From Microbacterium sp. (GTDB lineage: Bacteria > Actinomycetota > Actinomycetes > Actinomycetales > Microbacteriaceae): DNA of 64,000 bases. Location of the stretch: the NCBI GenBank assembly GCA_013823625.1, contig PNMM01000002.1, positions 496,001 to 560,000 of the forward strand. The letters run 5' to 3'. The translations under genes and the position numbers were made by a program. Shown piece after piece: positions 34,483 through 42,720 of the stretch (position 1 is its first letter; each line of letters starts with the position of its first letter). The notes below the pieces were generated by a model that searched no databases, was not told the origin of the DNA, and saw nothing but the letters and a program-made list of their open reading frames with translations.

Positions 34483-34505
34483 ATATGTTGTGAAGCACAA
34501 CGTAT
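34483..34505. promoter_or_regulatory. Putative XylR (ROK) operator
   Basis: A palindrome with 10-base arms (34483-34492 and 34496-34505) around AAG; its core GTTGTG-AAG-CACAAC is perfect and one outer pair is mismatched. It sits between the divergent xylA and xylR genes and overlaps a TATACC box of xylA (34480-34485, minus strand). Binding would therefore block xylA. Confidence 0.7.
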
Positions 34506-34537
34506 CACCCGAGGGCGGGGCGCGCCAGACTGGATGC

Positions 34538-35704
34538 ATGGTGACCTCACGAGCGGCGACAGATGCCGGCCGAGTGCGCCAGCGCAACCTTGCGGCGGTG
34601 CTCCAGCTCGTGCACCACAGTCGTGGAGTCACGCGCGCCGACCTCACCCGCGCGCTCGGCCTCAACCGCTCGACCATCGGCGATCTCGTCGCGGCCCTTG
34701 CCGAAGCGCACTGGGTCGACGAGGTCGACGATGCGCCGCGCGAAGGTGTGGGCCGGCCGAGCCCGCGCGTTGTGCCGAGAAGCGACCGACTCGTCGCGGC
34801 GATCAACCCCGAACTCGATGCCGTCGACGTCGCGCTCGTCGCGCTCGGGGGCCGCGTGGTCGCGCGGCAGCGAGTGGTGATCGACTCGCCCACGGTCGAC
34901 CAGGGCGTGAGCATTGCGGCACGCGTTGTCGGTGAGCTTGCGAGCGAGCATCCGTCATCGCGAGTGGTGGCGGCCGCCGCGGCGATTCCCGGCCTCGTGC
35001 GTACCGACGACGGAGTCGTGCGGTTCGCCCCGCACCTGGGCTGGCGCGAAGAAGCTTTTGCCGAACCCCTCGCGCGCGCGCTCGGCGTGCCGGCTTTCGC
35101 CGCCAACGACGCGCAATTGGGCTGCCGTGCCGAGCTCGCGTTCGGCGCTGGCCTCGGCGCGCGAACCATGGTCTATCTCAACGGCGGCGCGAGTGGCATC
35201 GGCGGCGGCATCGTCATGAGCGGCCAGCTTGTCGAGGGTCGGGATGGCCACGCCGGCGAATTCGGCCACCTCAGCGTCGACCCGCTCGGGCCCGTGTGCG
35301 CGTGCGGTGCCCACGGGTGCCTCGAAGCCGTCGTCTCGCGCGCGCACCTCATGGCGACTCTCGGCCTCGAGCACCCCGACGATGCCGAACTCGAGGCCGC
35401 CCTCAGCGCGGCGGATTCCTCGGCCACCGACCCCATCGTGGCCACCCAGTTCGCGGCGCTGCGCGTCGCGCTGCGCACGATCGCGACGATGGTCAACCCC
35501 GAACTCATCGTGCTCGGCGGGTATCTCGCCACGCTGTGGGCCGCTGCGTCGACGGATGACCGTCGCACCGTGCTCGCCGAGGCGTTGCCCGCGATCGCGG
35601 CCGGAGTGCGGGTTGAACCGGCAGCTCTCGGTTCATCACGCCTGTTGATCGGAGCGGGCGAGCTCGCATGGGCCCACGTCGTGGGCGATCCCCTCGCGGG
35701 GTAA
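34538..35704 (+). CDS. xylR: ROK-family regulator, XylR
   Basis: A 388-residue ROK repressor. The N-terminal HTH (about residues 10-65) reads [29 protein letters not shown]. The ROK domain follows, with [32 protein letters not shown] near 190, [15 protein letters not shown] near 210, [10 protein letters not shown] and the zinc cluster CACGAHGC near 260. All three cysteines of the ROK zinc motif are seen, unlike the regulator at 1516. The ATG at 34538 is chosen over a GTG inside the palindrome. It faces xylA and is expected to respond to xylose. Confidence 0.9.
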   Translation: MVTSRAATDAGRVRQRNLAAVLQLVHHSRGVTRADLTRALGLNRSTIGDLVAALAEAHWVDEVDDAPREGVGRPSPRVVPRSDRLVAAINPELDAVDVALVALGGRVVARQRVVIDSPTVDQGVSIAARVVGELASEHPSSRVVAAAAAIPGLVRTDDGVVRFAPHLGWREEAFAEPLARALGVPAFAANDAQLGCRAELAFGAGLGARTMVYLNGGASGIGGGIVMSGQLVEGRDGHAGEFGHLSVDPLGPVCACGAHGCLEAVVSRAHLMATLGLEHPDDAELEAALSAADSSATDPIVATQFAALRVALRTIATMVNPELIVLGGYLATLWAAASTDDRRTVLAEALPAIAAGVRVEPAALGSSRLLIGAGELAWAHVVGDPLAG

Positions 35705-35719
35705 GCAGCCGCGACGTCG

Positions 35720-36562
35720 CTAGACGGCAACCCCGCGCGACTCGAGATCACCCAAGAGCGCGTCGCGCAACTCGTCGTCGATGGGCTCTGACATCGCGGC
35801 GACGGCATCGCGCACCGACTCGACGCGCGTCGACCCGATGACGGGCCAGTAGCCGGGCAACACGGCGAGCATGACCTCGAGCACGAGGCGATGCACCGAG
35901 GTTCCGCGCTGCGTTGCGAGCGCGGCGACGTGCGGAACCCGCGTGGCGAGCGGCGCGGCTCGCGGGCCCCCGAACGGCGCGTACCCGAAGAAATCGATAC
36001 CCGCCTCGCGGCAGTGTCGGTACTCGGCAAACGAATCGACCCCCAGGCCAAGTCGGTTCTGCACGGCATCGATTGGCGCCACGGCGAGGGCGCGGTCGAT
36101 GAGCTCGACGGAGGCGTTTGAGAGTCCGATGGCGCGAACGAGTCCTTCGTCGCGGAGGGCCGCCAGCGTCGCGACCGACTGCTCGAGGTCGTCCACCCGA
36201 TCGGCTCGGTGCAACAAGAGCAGGTCGACGGGGGCGCCGAGCAACTCGACGCTGCGGGCGGCGTCGGAGCGTATCCGTTCGACGCTGCCGTCGGAGTGCC
36301 ACGCCGATGCCCCCGCGCGATAGTGGCCCGCCTTCGTGATGATCGGCAGCCCGGGGCGACGCTCCCGACCCTCGGCAGCGAGTCGCTCGCCGACCCCGTC
36401 ATCGTCGATGCGCGCGTAGGCGCGCGCCGTATCGAGGGCGACGACGCCTTCATCGACCGCCGCCGCAATTACCTCCCGCGCGTTCTCGTCAGTCGCCCCC
36501 TCATTGAGCACGAGGGCTGCGATGCCGAGCACGATGCCGGGGCGGTCGAGCACGTGGGTCAC
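35720..36562 (-). CDS. Aldo/keto reductase family oxidoreductase
   Basis: A 280-residue (beta/alpha)8 NADPH-type oxidoreductase. The AKR tetrad is visible: Asp in ALDTARAY, Tyr in the same motif, Lys in PIITKAGHY and His in LLLLHRAD. NAD(P)-binding elements are WPVIGSTRVESV near residue 230. The GTG at 36560-36562 is chosen. TACGCT lies 6 bases upstream (36569-36574), again leaderless. It lies 32 bases downstream of rhaB and could act on a sugar or lactaldehyde. It might equally be an aldose 1-dehydrogenase of the same fold. The substrate is not known. Confidence 0.83.
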   Translation of the reverse strand: MTHVLDRPGIVLGIAALVLNEGATDENAREVIAAAVDEGVVALDTARAYARIDDDGVGERLAAEGRERRPGLPIITKAGHYRAGASAWHSDGSVERIRSDAARSVELLGAPVDLLLLHRADRVDDLEQSVATLAALRDEGLVRAIGLSNASVELIDRALAVAPIDAVQNRLGLGVDSFAEYRHCREAGIDFFGYAPFGGPRAAPLATRVPHVAALATQRGTSVHRLVLEVMLAVLPGYWPVIGSTRVESVRDAVAAMSEPIDDELRDALLGDLESRGVAV

Positions 36563-36594
36563 TCTTCGAGCGTAGGGGTTCGGGGTGGAATGCG

Positions 36595-38007
36595 TCAGCC
36601 GCGCGGCTTGTATCTCTGTGGTGGGTATACCTCGGCAACGAGGGCTCGCAACTGCTTGAGCGAACCGCCGAGGCCGAGTGCGCGCGCTTGCACGAGCACG
36701 TTGCCGAGAGCCGTGGCTTCCACGGGGCCGGCGAGCACGGGCATCCCGGAGCGATCGGCGACTAGCTGGCACAAGAGGCTGTTGAGCGCCCCTCCCCCCA
36801 CGAGGTGAATGACCCCAACCTCGCGGTTGGCGAGTCGGGCGGCATCGCGCACCGCATCGGCGAACGCGACGGCCAGGCTCTCGAGAATGCAGCGCGCCAT
36901 CGCGGCGGGCGTAGCCGGCACGGCGTCACCCTGTTCGACGAGTACCGCCGCTATGCGACCGGGCATGTCGCCCGGCGGCAAGAAGCGTTCGTCGTTGGCA
37001 TCGAAGAGGGGCACCGGTGAGCTGACCGCGGCCGCGTCGACGAGTAGCCGGCCCAAGTCGAAGGGGCCCGATTCTGCCTCCCAGGAGCGGATTGTCTCGC
37101 TCAGCAACCACAACCCCATGACGTTGTGCAAGAAGCGCACACGGCCGTCGACGCCACCCTCGTTCGTGAAGTTGGCCTCGCGGCTGGCGTCGGTGATCAC
37201 GGGATGCTCAAGCTCCAGCCCCACGAGCCCCCACGTGCCGCAACTGATGTAGGCCGCGTCGGGCCGCGTCATGGGCACACCCACGACTGCCGAGGCCGTG
37301 TCGTGGGATCCGACGGCCGTGACCCTCACTCCCTCAGGCGCGGCCAGGTCGGCGGCCATCGCGGGCGTCAACGGCCCCCGGTCATCGCCCGGGCGCACGA
37401 GCTCGGGGAAGATGCGGCGCGGCAGCCCCACCCGCGCGATGAGCGCGTCGTTCCACTCGCCCGTGCGCGGGTCGAGCAACCCCGTGGTGGAGGCGTTGGT
37501 CGCCTCAGCGACCGAGCGACCCGTGAGCCAATAAGCGACGAGGTCGGGAATGAGCAAGAACCGCTCGGCAGCGGCGAGCGCGTCGCCCTCGGCCGCGAGC
37601 TGAAACACCGTGTTGAACGGCAAGTGCTGCAGGCCGGAGGCGGCGTAGAGCTCGTCGGGCGGCACCACGGCGTGCACGGCGGCGACGCCGCGAGCCGTGC
37701 GATCGTCGCGGTAGTGAAAGGGGGTGCCGAGCATCCGGTCGCCCGCCATGAGCGCGTAGTCGACCGCCCACGAGTCAATGCCAATGCTCGTGATGAGCGG
37801 GTCTTCGGCGAGCGCCGCGCGCAGCCCCGCGATGATGTGCCCGCGCAGCGCGTCAATATCCCAGTGCAGCCCGCCGGCGCGCTTGACGGGCCCGTTCGGA
37901 AAGCGTGCGACCTCAACGAGGTCAAGCCGATCGAGGCCCACCACGGCGCGCATGACGCGGCCGCTCGTGGCGCCGAGGTCCACCGCGGCAACGTGATACT
38001 CGGTCAC
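36595..38007 (-). CDS. rhaB: Rhamnulokinase
   Basis: A 470-residue FGGY kinase phosphorylating L-rhamnulose to L-rhamnulose 1-phosphate. The N-terminal strand YHVAAVDLGATSGRVMRA is typical of rhamnulokinase. Other landmarks are ITSIGIDSWAVDYALM near residue 75, HYRDDRTARGV, the FQLAAEGDALAAAERFLLIPDLVAYWLTG region, SHDTASAVVGVPM and IHLVGGGALNSLLCQL. Its start shares ATGA with the stop of the aldolase-dehydrogenase gene. It is the last gene of the rhamnose unit read from 41537 leftward. Confidence 0.95.
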   Translation of the reverse strand: MTEYHVAAVDLGATSGRVMRAVVGLDRLDLVEVARFPNGPVKRAGGLHWDIDALRGHIIAGLRAALAEDPLITSIGIDSWAVDYALMAGDRMLGTPFHYRDDRTARGVAAVHAVVPPDELYAASGLQHLPFNTVFQLAAEGDALAAAERFLLIPDLVAYWLTGRSVAEATNASTTGLLDPRTGEWNDALIARVGLPRRIFPELVRPGDDRGPLTPAMAADLAAPEGVRVTAVGSHDTASAVVGVPMTRPDAAYISCGTWGLVGLELEHPVITDASREANFTNEGGVDGRVRFLHNVMGLWLLSETIRSWEAESGPFDLGRLLVDAAAVSSPVPLFDANDERFLPPGDMPGRIAAVLVEQGDAVPATPAAMARCILESLAVAFADAVRDAARLANREVGVIHLVGGGALNSLLCQLVADRSGMPVLAGPVEATALGNVLVQARALGLGGSLKQLRALVAEVYPPQRYKPRG

Positions 38008-40034
38008 CGCAGAAACGCCGCCGCGACACCCGCGTCGACGGGAATGTGCAAGCCGGTCGTGTGCGAGAGGTCGGGGCCCGTGAGCACCGCGACCGCGTTG
38101 GCCACGTGCTCGGGCAGTACCTCGCGCTTGAGAATCGTGCGCTGGGCGTAGAACTTTCCGAGGTCGTCTTCGGCCACGCCGTAGGTTGCGGCGCGGTTGG
38201 CTCCCCAGCCCGAAGCGAAGATGCCCGAGCCGCGTACGACGCCATCGGGGTTGATGCCGTTGACCTTCACGCCGTGCTCGCCGAGCTCGACTGCGAGCAG
38301 TCGAACCTGGTGCGCTTGGTCGGCCTTCGTCGCCGAGTAGGCAATGTTGTTGGGCCCGGCGAACACCGAGTTCTTGCTCGAGATGTAGATGACGTCGCCG
38401 CCCATGCCCTGATCGATGAGCACGCGCGCGGCGACTTTCGACACCAAGAACGACCCCTTAGCCATGACGTCGTGCTGCAGATCCCAGTCGGCCTCGGTCG
38501 TCTCGAGCAGCGGCTTGCTGAGCGACAGCCCCGCGTTGTTGACGACGATGTCGATGCCGCCGAACGCGAGCACCGCATCCTGGATGCCCCGCTCGATCTG
38601 CGCCTGTTCGGTCACGTTGACCTGCACGCCGATCGCGACGTCGGTCGAGCCGAGCTCGGCCGCGGCGGCCTGCGCCTTCGCAAGGTCGAGGTCGGCGATG
38701 ACGACGCACGCACCCTCGGCAGCGAGCCGCGTGGCGATGGCCTTGCCGATGCCGCTCGCCGCACCCGTGACGAAGGCGACGCGGGTCGCGTGACTCTTCG
38801 GCTTCGGCATGCGCTGCAGCTTCGCCTCTTCGAGAGCCCAGTACTCAATGCGGAACTTCTCGGCGTCGCTGATGGGCGTGTAGGTGCTGACCGCCTCGGC
38901 ACCGCGCATGACGTTGATGGCATTGAGGTAGAACTCGCCAGCGACACGGGCGGTCTGCTTGTTCGCGCCGAAGCTGAACATGCCGACGCCAGGCACGAGC
39001 ACGATGAGCGGGTCGGCGCCCCTGATCGCCGGCGAGTCGGCGTCGGCGTGCGCCTTGTAGTACGCCGTGTAGTCGGCGCGGTACTGCTCGTGCAGTTCAC
39101 GCAGCCGCTGGATGCTCGCCTCAACACTCGCGCCCGCCGGCAGGTCGAGCAGCAGCGGCTTGACCTTGGTGCGCAAGAAGTGGTCGGGGCAACTGGTGCC
39201 AAGCTCGGCCAGGGCCGGGGCCTTCGCCGAGGCGATGAAGTCGAGCACCCGCACGTCGTCGCTCAAGTGCCCGACCATGGGGCGGTCATGGCTCGCAATG
39301 CCGCGGATGGTTGGCGCGAGCGCGGCGGCCTTCGCACGGCGCTCCTCGGCCGGCAGTGCCACGAACTTCGCGCGCGGCTTGCCGAACGGCGCCTTCTTGC
39401 CCTTCGCGTCGAGATAGGCCTGCGCGGTGTCGATGATCCAGCGGCTGTTCTTCTCGCACTGTGCGCTCGTGTCGGCCCACGCCGTGATGCCGTGCCCACC
39501 CAGGATGCAGCCGATGGCGGTCGGGTTCGCGGCCTTGATGGCGGCGATGTCGAGCCCGAGCTGGAAGCCGGGACGGCGCCAGGGCACCCACACGACCGTG
39601 TCGCCGAAGATCTTCTTGGTCAGCTTTTCGCCGTCTTTCGCCGTGGCGAGCGCGATTCCCGCGTCGGGGTGCAGGTGGTCCACGTGGGGCGCATCCACGA
39701 GCCCGTGCATGGCGGTGTCGATGCTGGGGGCCGCGCCACCCGTGCCGTGCAGGCAGTAGTCGAAGGCCGTTACCATCTCGTCTTCGCGATCAAGACCCGG
39801 GTAGACGTCGACGAGTGCACGCATGCGGTCCAGGCGCAAGACCGCGAGGCCCCTTTCGGTCAACGTGCCGAGGTCGCCACCCGAGCCTTTGACCCACAGC
39901 AACTCGACCGGCTCGCCCGTAACGGGGTCAGTCGCGGTGCCCTTCGCCGAGGTGTTACCCCCGGCGTAATTGGTGATGTGCGGCTCGGCGCCCAGGCGGT
40001 TGCTGCGGGCAACGAGGTCTGTCATGGCAGTCAT
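38004..40034 (-). CDS. Bifunctional rhamnulose-1-phosphate aldolase / short-chain dehydrogenase
   Basis: A 676-residue fusion (RhaE/RhaEW type). The N-terminal part, residues 1 to about 415, is a class II (zinc) aldolase with NYAGGNTSAKG, DHLHPDAGIALATA (zinc His), CILGGHGITAW and LVPGVGMFSFG. It splits rhamnulose 1-phosphate into DHAP and lactaldehyde. The C-terminal part, from about residue 425, is an SDR with the cofactor loop AFVTGAASGIGKAIATRL, NNAGLS, and the catalytic Tyr-Lys pair in AYSATKADQAH. It is expected to oxidise lactaldehyde, although that activity is assigned by family. It overlaps rhaB by 4 bases and follows rhaM by 4 bases. Confidence 0.93.
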   Translation of the reverse strand: MTAMTDLVARSNRLGAEPHITNYAGGNTSAKGTATDPVTGEPVELLWVKGSGGDLGTLTERGLAVLRLDRMRALVDVYPGLDREDEMVTAFDYCLHGTGGAAPSIDTAMHGLVDAPHVDHLHPDAGIALATAKDGEKLTKKIFGDTVVWVPWRRPGFQLGLDIAAIKAANPTAIGCILGGHGITAWADTSAQCEKNSRWIIDTAQAYLDAKGKKAPFGKPRAKFVALPAEERRAKAAALAPTIRGIASHDRPMVGHLSDDVRVLDFIASAKAPALAELGTSCPDHFLRTKVKPLLLDLPAGASVEASIQRLRELHEQYRADYTAYYKAHADADSPAIRGADPLIVLVPGVGMFSFGANKQTARVAGEFYLNAINVMRGAEAVSTYTPISDAEKFRIEYWALEEAKLQRMPKPKSHATRVAFVTGAASGIGKAIATRLAAEGACVVIADLDLAKAQAAAAELGSTDVAIGVQVNVTEQAQIERGIQDAVLAFGGIDIVVNNAGLSLSKPLLETTEADWDLQHDVMAKGSFLVSKVAARVLIDQGMGGDVIYISSKNSVFAGPNNIAYSATKADQAHQVRLLAVELGEHGVKVNGINPDGVVRGSGIFASGWGANRAATYGVAEDDLGKFYAQRTILKREVLPEHVANAVAVLTGPDLSHTTGLHIPVDAGVAAAFLR

Positions 40035-40038
40035 GGAA

Positions 40039-40383
40039 TCAGGAGCTTTCGAGTTGGTCGGTCATGTTAAACACTTCTGGCAGGTGCCGGGCTGCCTGAT
40101 CGGCCCGACCGTCGAGCGCCACAAAGAAGCGGGCCATCTCGGCCTCCCACTGGGTCGCTGTATCGCTCGCGGCGAGCGATGACTGCGCAACCTCGTCATC
40201 GTCGACCTCGTAGTACCCGAAGAGCGTGCCGTCGGTCTCGTCGAGAAAGAGCGAGTAGTTGTGCCGGCCGCTCGCGGCGATCGCCTCGAGCATCTCGCGA
40301 CGCACGGGTGAGTGCACCGCGCGATACTCGTCAAGCAGCTCGGTGTGCACCTGCACACGGAAGGCGACTCTCACGCGTTCCAT
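40039..40383 (-). CDS. rhaM: L-rhamnose mutarotase
   Basis: A 114-residue protein of the RhaM (DUF718) family that speeds anomer exchange of L-rhamnose. It shows ERVRVAFRVQVHTELLDEYRAVHSPV (His in the active site), the NYSLFLDETDGTLFGYYEV segment and ARFFVALDG near residue 84. The ATG at 40383 overlaps the end of rhaI by 13 bases; a downstream GTG (VRVAF) is an alternative. The short size and position between isomerase and aldolase are typical of the rhamnose cluster. Confidence 0.93.
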   Translation of the reverse strand: MERVRVAFRVQVHTELLDEYRAVHSPVRREMLEAIAASGRHNYSLFLDETDGTLFGYYEVDDDEVAQSSLAASDTATQWEAEMARFFVALDGRADQAARHLPEVFNMTDQLESS

Positions 40384-41537
40384 CCCGCTTGAGTGCCGCC
40401 CACCCGCTCGGCCACGATGCGCTCGTGGTGGCCGCTCGTGGCATAAGCGGTCAGCGGGTCGGCAGGCAGGCCGCGCGACTCGCGCCAGGCGGCGAGGTCG
40501 GGGCGAACATCCGTGTAGAAGGCATTCATCAGGATGCCGTTCGCCGTCAGCACGTCGTTGGCGCGCTGGGCGGCGTCGAGGGCCTCGCGATCGATGAGCA
40601 AGGCCCGCGCCGTCATTTCTTGCACGTTGAGCACGCTGCGGATCTGGCCCGGAATCTTCTCTTCGATGTTGTGGCACTGGTCGAGCATGAAGCCGACATC
40701 GCTGCCCTCGTCATAGCCGCCACCGCGAACCACCTCGACCATGATGCGGAAGAGCTGGAACGGGTCGGCCGCGCCGACGATGAGGTCATCGTCGGCGTAG
40801 AAGCGCGAGTTGAAGTCAAACGAGCCGAGCTTTCCGAGACGCTGCAGCTGCATGACGATGAACTCGATGTTGGTGCCCGGCGCGTGGTGCCCGGTGTCGA
40901 GGCACACCATCGCACGGTCTCCCAACGCGGCGACCTGCGCGTACGCCGTTCCCCAGTCGGGAACATCGGTGTGGTAGAAAGCGGGCTCAAAGAACTTGTA
41001 CTCGAGCACCAGGCGCTGGTCGTCGCCGATGCGCTCATAGATCGTCGCGAGGCTCTCGGCGAGGGCGTCTTGCCGACGCCGCATGTCGTCTTGACCGGGG
41101 TAGTTCGTGCCATCGGCGAGCCAGATCTTGAGGTCGCGCGAGCCCGTCTTGTGCATGATGTCGATGCACTCAAAGTGGTGATCGATCGCGCGCTGGCGGG
41201 CGACCGGATCGCTCGCGGCGAGCGAGCCGAACTTGTACTCCTCGTCTTGGAAGGTGTTGGAGTTGATCGTGCCGAGGGCGACGCCGTGCTCGTCGGCGTG
41301 CGCGCGCAGGGCCGCGTAGTCGTCGACCTTGTCCCACGGGATGTGCAGCGCCACGGTCGGGGCAAGCCCCGTGTGCGCGTGCACCTGGGCCGCATCCGCG
41401 ATCTTCTCGAAGGGGTCGCGCGGCGTGCCAGGCGTGCCGAAGACGCGGAAGCGCGTGCCCGAGTTGCCGAAAGCCCAGGAGGGCAGCTCGATGGCCTGGC
41501 GTCCGAGGTGTGGGGCGATGGAGGCGAAGGTCGTCAT
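40371..41537 (-). CDS. rhaI: L-rhamnose isomerase
   Basis: A 388-residue TIM-barrel isomerase of the RhaI group (Pseudomonas stutzeri-like), converting L-rhamnose to L-rhamnulose. Landmarks are IELPSWAFGNSGTRF, PTVALHIPWDKVDDY, GTINSNTFQDEEYKFGSL, LVLEYKFFEPAFY (metal Glu region), CLDTGHHAPGTNIE and the HHERIVAERVGG end. It is the first gene of the rhaI-rhaM-aldolase-rhaB unit. Its promoter carries two operators for the divergent LacI regulator. Confidence 0.95.
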   Translation of the reverse strand: MTTFASIAPHLGRQAIELPSWAFGNSGTRFRVFGTPGTPRDPFEKIADAAQVHAHTGLAPTVALHIPWDKVDDYAALRAHADEHGVALGTINSNTFQDEEYKFGSLAASDPVARQRAIDHHFECIDIMHKTGSRDLKIWLADGTNYPGQDDMRRRQDALAESLATIYERIGDDQRLVLEYKFFEPAFYHTDVPDWGTAYAQVAALGDRAMVCLDTGHHAPGTNIEFIVMQLQRLGKLGSFDFNSRFYADDDLIVGAADPFQLFRIMVEVVRGGGYDEGSDVGFMLDQCHNIEEKIPGQIRSVLNVQEMTARALLIDREALDAAQRANDVLTANGILMNAFYTDVRPDLAAWRESRGLPADPLTAYATSGHHERIVAERVGGTQAGWNA

Positions 41538-41567
41538 GAACGGTTGTTGCCCTTTCGCGAAGGTGAT

Positions 41568-41579
41568 TGAATCGTTTCA
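41568..41579. promoter_or_regulatory. Operator 1 of the rhamnose LacI repressor
   Basis: TGAATCGTTTCA, an imperfect palindrome with a central CG typical of LacI-type sites. It covers the region expected to be the rhaI transcription start. Confidence 0.7.
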
Positions 41580-41580
41580 C

Positions 41581-41610
41581 AGATTAGCTCTCGTTGAATC
41601 ACATCGTCAA
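41581..41610 (-). promoter_or_regulatory. Promoter of the rhamnose operon
   Basis: On the minus strand -35 TTGACG (41605-41610) and -10 TAATCT (41581-41586) are separated by 18 bases. The operators flank it on both sides, at 41568 and 41612. Confidence 0.75.
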
Positions 41611-41611
41611 A

Positions 41612-41623
41612 TGAACCGATTCG
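41612..41623. promoter_or_regulatory. Operator 2 of the rhamnose LacI repressor
   Basis: TGAACCGATTCG, similar to operator 1 in the opposite orientation, abuts the upstream side of the rhaI -35 and lies just ahead of the regulator's own -10 (TAGCCT at 41626-41631). Confidence 0.65.
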
Positions 41624-41637
41624 ACTAGCCTCACCTC

Positions 41638-42660
41638 ATGGTGACCATGAGCATTAGAGACGTCGCGCGACTGGCTGGCGTCTCGGTCGGCACCGTATCG
41701 AACGTGCTCAATAGGTCCGACCGTGTCAGCGCCGAGACGGCGGCCCGCGTTCGATCGGCGATCGATGAGCTCGGCTTCGTGCCCAATAGCGCTGCTCGTC
41801 AATTGCGAGTCGGGCACAGTTCGACGCTCGGGTTCGTAATGCTTGACATGGGAAACCCCTTCTTCGCCGAAGTCGGCCGCGGTGCCAATGATGCAGCGGC
41901 ACTTGCCGGCCTGTCGGTGCTCCTCGGCGCCAGCGATCAAAACAGCTCGCGAGAAGGCGACTATCTAGATCTCTTCGAAGAGCAACGCGTGCGCGGGGTA
42001 CTCATCTCGCCGATTGGCGACGTCACCCCTCACCTGCGGCGCATCCGGGAGCGCGGAATCGGCTCGGTACTAGTGGACCGCAATGGGACTGGAACGGGTT
42101 TCTCATCGGTCTCCGTTGATGATGTCGCCGGCGGCTACGCCGCAGCGAGGCATTTGCTCGATCAGGGCAGGCGTCGCATCGCCTACCTCGGTGCTCAATT
42201 CGAGATCCAACAGGTCACAGACCGCCTAAAAGGAGCTCGCCGGGCAATTGCCGACGTTGGTGGTGCTACTTTCGAGGTGATCTCCGCCCGCGGGCTCACG
42301 GTTTCCGACGGCCGCGACGTCGGCAAGAGCCTGGGCAAGAGAGCCGTGCGAAGTTGGCCCGACGCGATCTTCGCGTCCAATGATCTCCTCGCCATTGGGC
42401 TAGTGCAGGCGCTCATCTTGACGGGAACGGCGCGGGTGCCTGACGACATAGCGATCGTGGGCTACGACGACAATGAGTTCGCATCGGCTGCGATCATTCC
42501 CCTGACCACTGTGCGTCAACCCAGCCGACTGCTGGGAACGACCGCTGTGCAGATCCTTCTCGAGGAAGCGGCGGACTCCAAGCTTGAACCGCGAAATGTG
42601 CAATTCCAGCCACAACTGGTCGTTCGCCAGACAAGCATGGTGGAGTCCGGTGCCTCCTGA
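41638..42660 (+). CDS. LacI-family repressor of the rhamnose operon
   Basis: A 340-residue LacI protein. The HTH reads SIRDVARLAGVSVGTVSNVLNRSD near residue 5-30, and the sugar-sensing domain begins STLGFVMLDMGNPFFAEV. It contains GASDQNSSREGDYLDLFEEQRVRG and ends with VVRQTSM. It is divergent from rhaI across a 100-bp region with two TGAAtCGnTTCa-type sites. The ATG at 41638 is 6 bases past TAGCCT, so the mRNA should be leaderless. The inferred inducer is L-rhamnose or L-rhamnulose, from position only. Confidence 0.88.
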   Translation: MVTMSIRDVARLAGVSVGTVSNVLNRSDRVSAETAARVRSAIDELGFVPNSAARQLRVGHSSTLGFVMLDMGNPFFAEVGRGANDAAALAGLSVLLGASDQNSSREGDYLDLFEEQRVRGVLISPIGDVTPHLRRIRERGIGSVLVDRNGTGTGFSSVSVDDVAGGYAAARHLLDQGRRRIAYLGAQFEIQQVTDRLKGARRAIADVGGATFEVISARGLTVSDGRDVGKSLGKRAVRSWPDAIFASNDLLAIGLVQALILTGTARVPDDIAIVGYDDNEFASAAIIPLTTVRQPSRLLGTTAVQILLEEAADSKLEPRNVQFQPQLVVRQTSMVESGAS

Positions 42661-42679
42661 AGATTAGTCCGCGCCGGGA

Positions 42680-42712
42680 GTGGGCTGCGCCGCTGATGCC
42701 GACACAGCCCAC
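42680..42712. terminator. Hairpin between convergent genes, possible bidirectional terminator
   Basis: An 8-bp stem (arms 42680-42687 and 42705-42712, GTGGGCTG) with a 17-base loop between the stops of the LacI gene and the FG-GAP protein gene. No good T run follows on either strand, so the call is tentative. Confidence 0.4.
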
Positions 42713-42720
42713 CCATCGGC

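Noticed and set aside
38046-40070. A 674-codon open frame on the plus strand opposite the rhamnulose-phosphate aldolase gene
   Set aside because: A GC-driven antisense frame. The translated text is rich in Arg, Val, His and Gly without any domain, and the sense gene has clear motifs.
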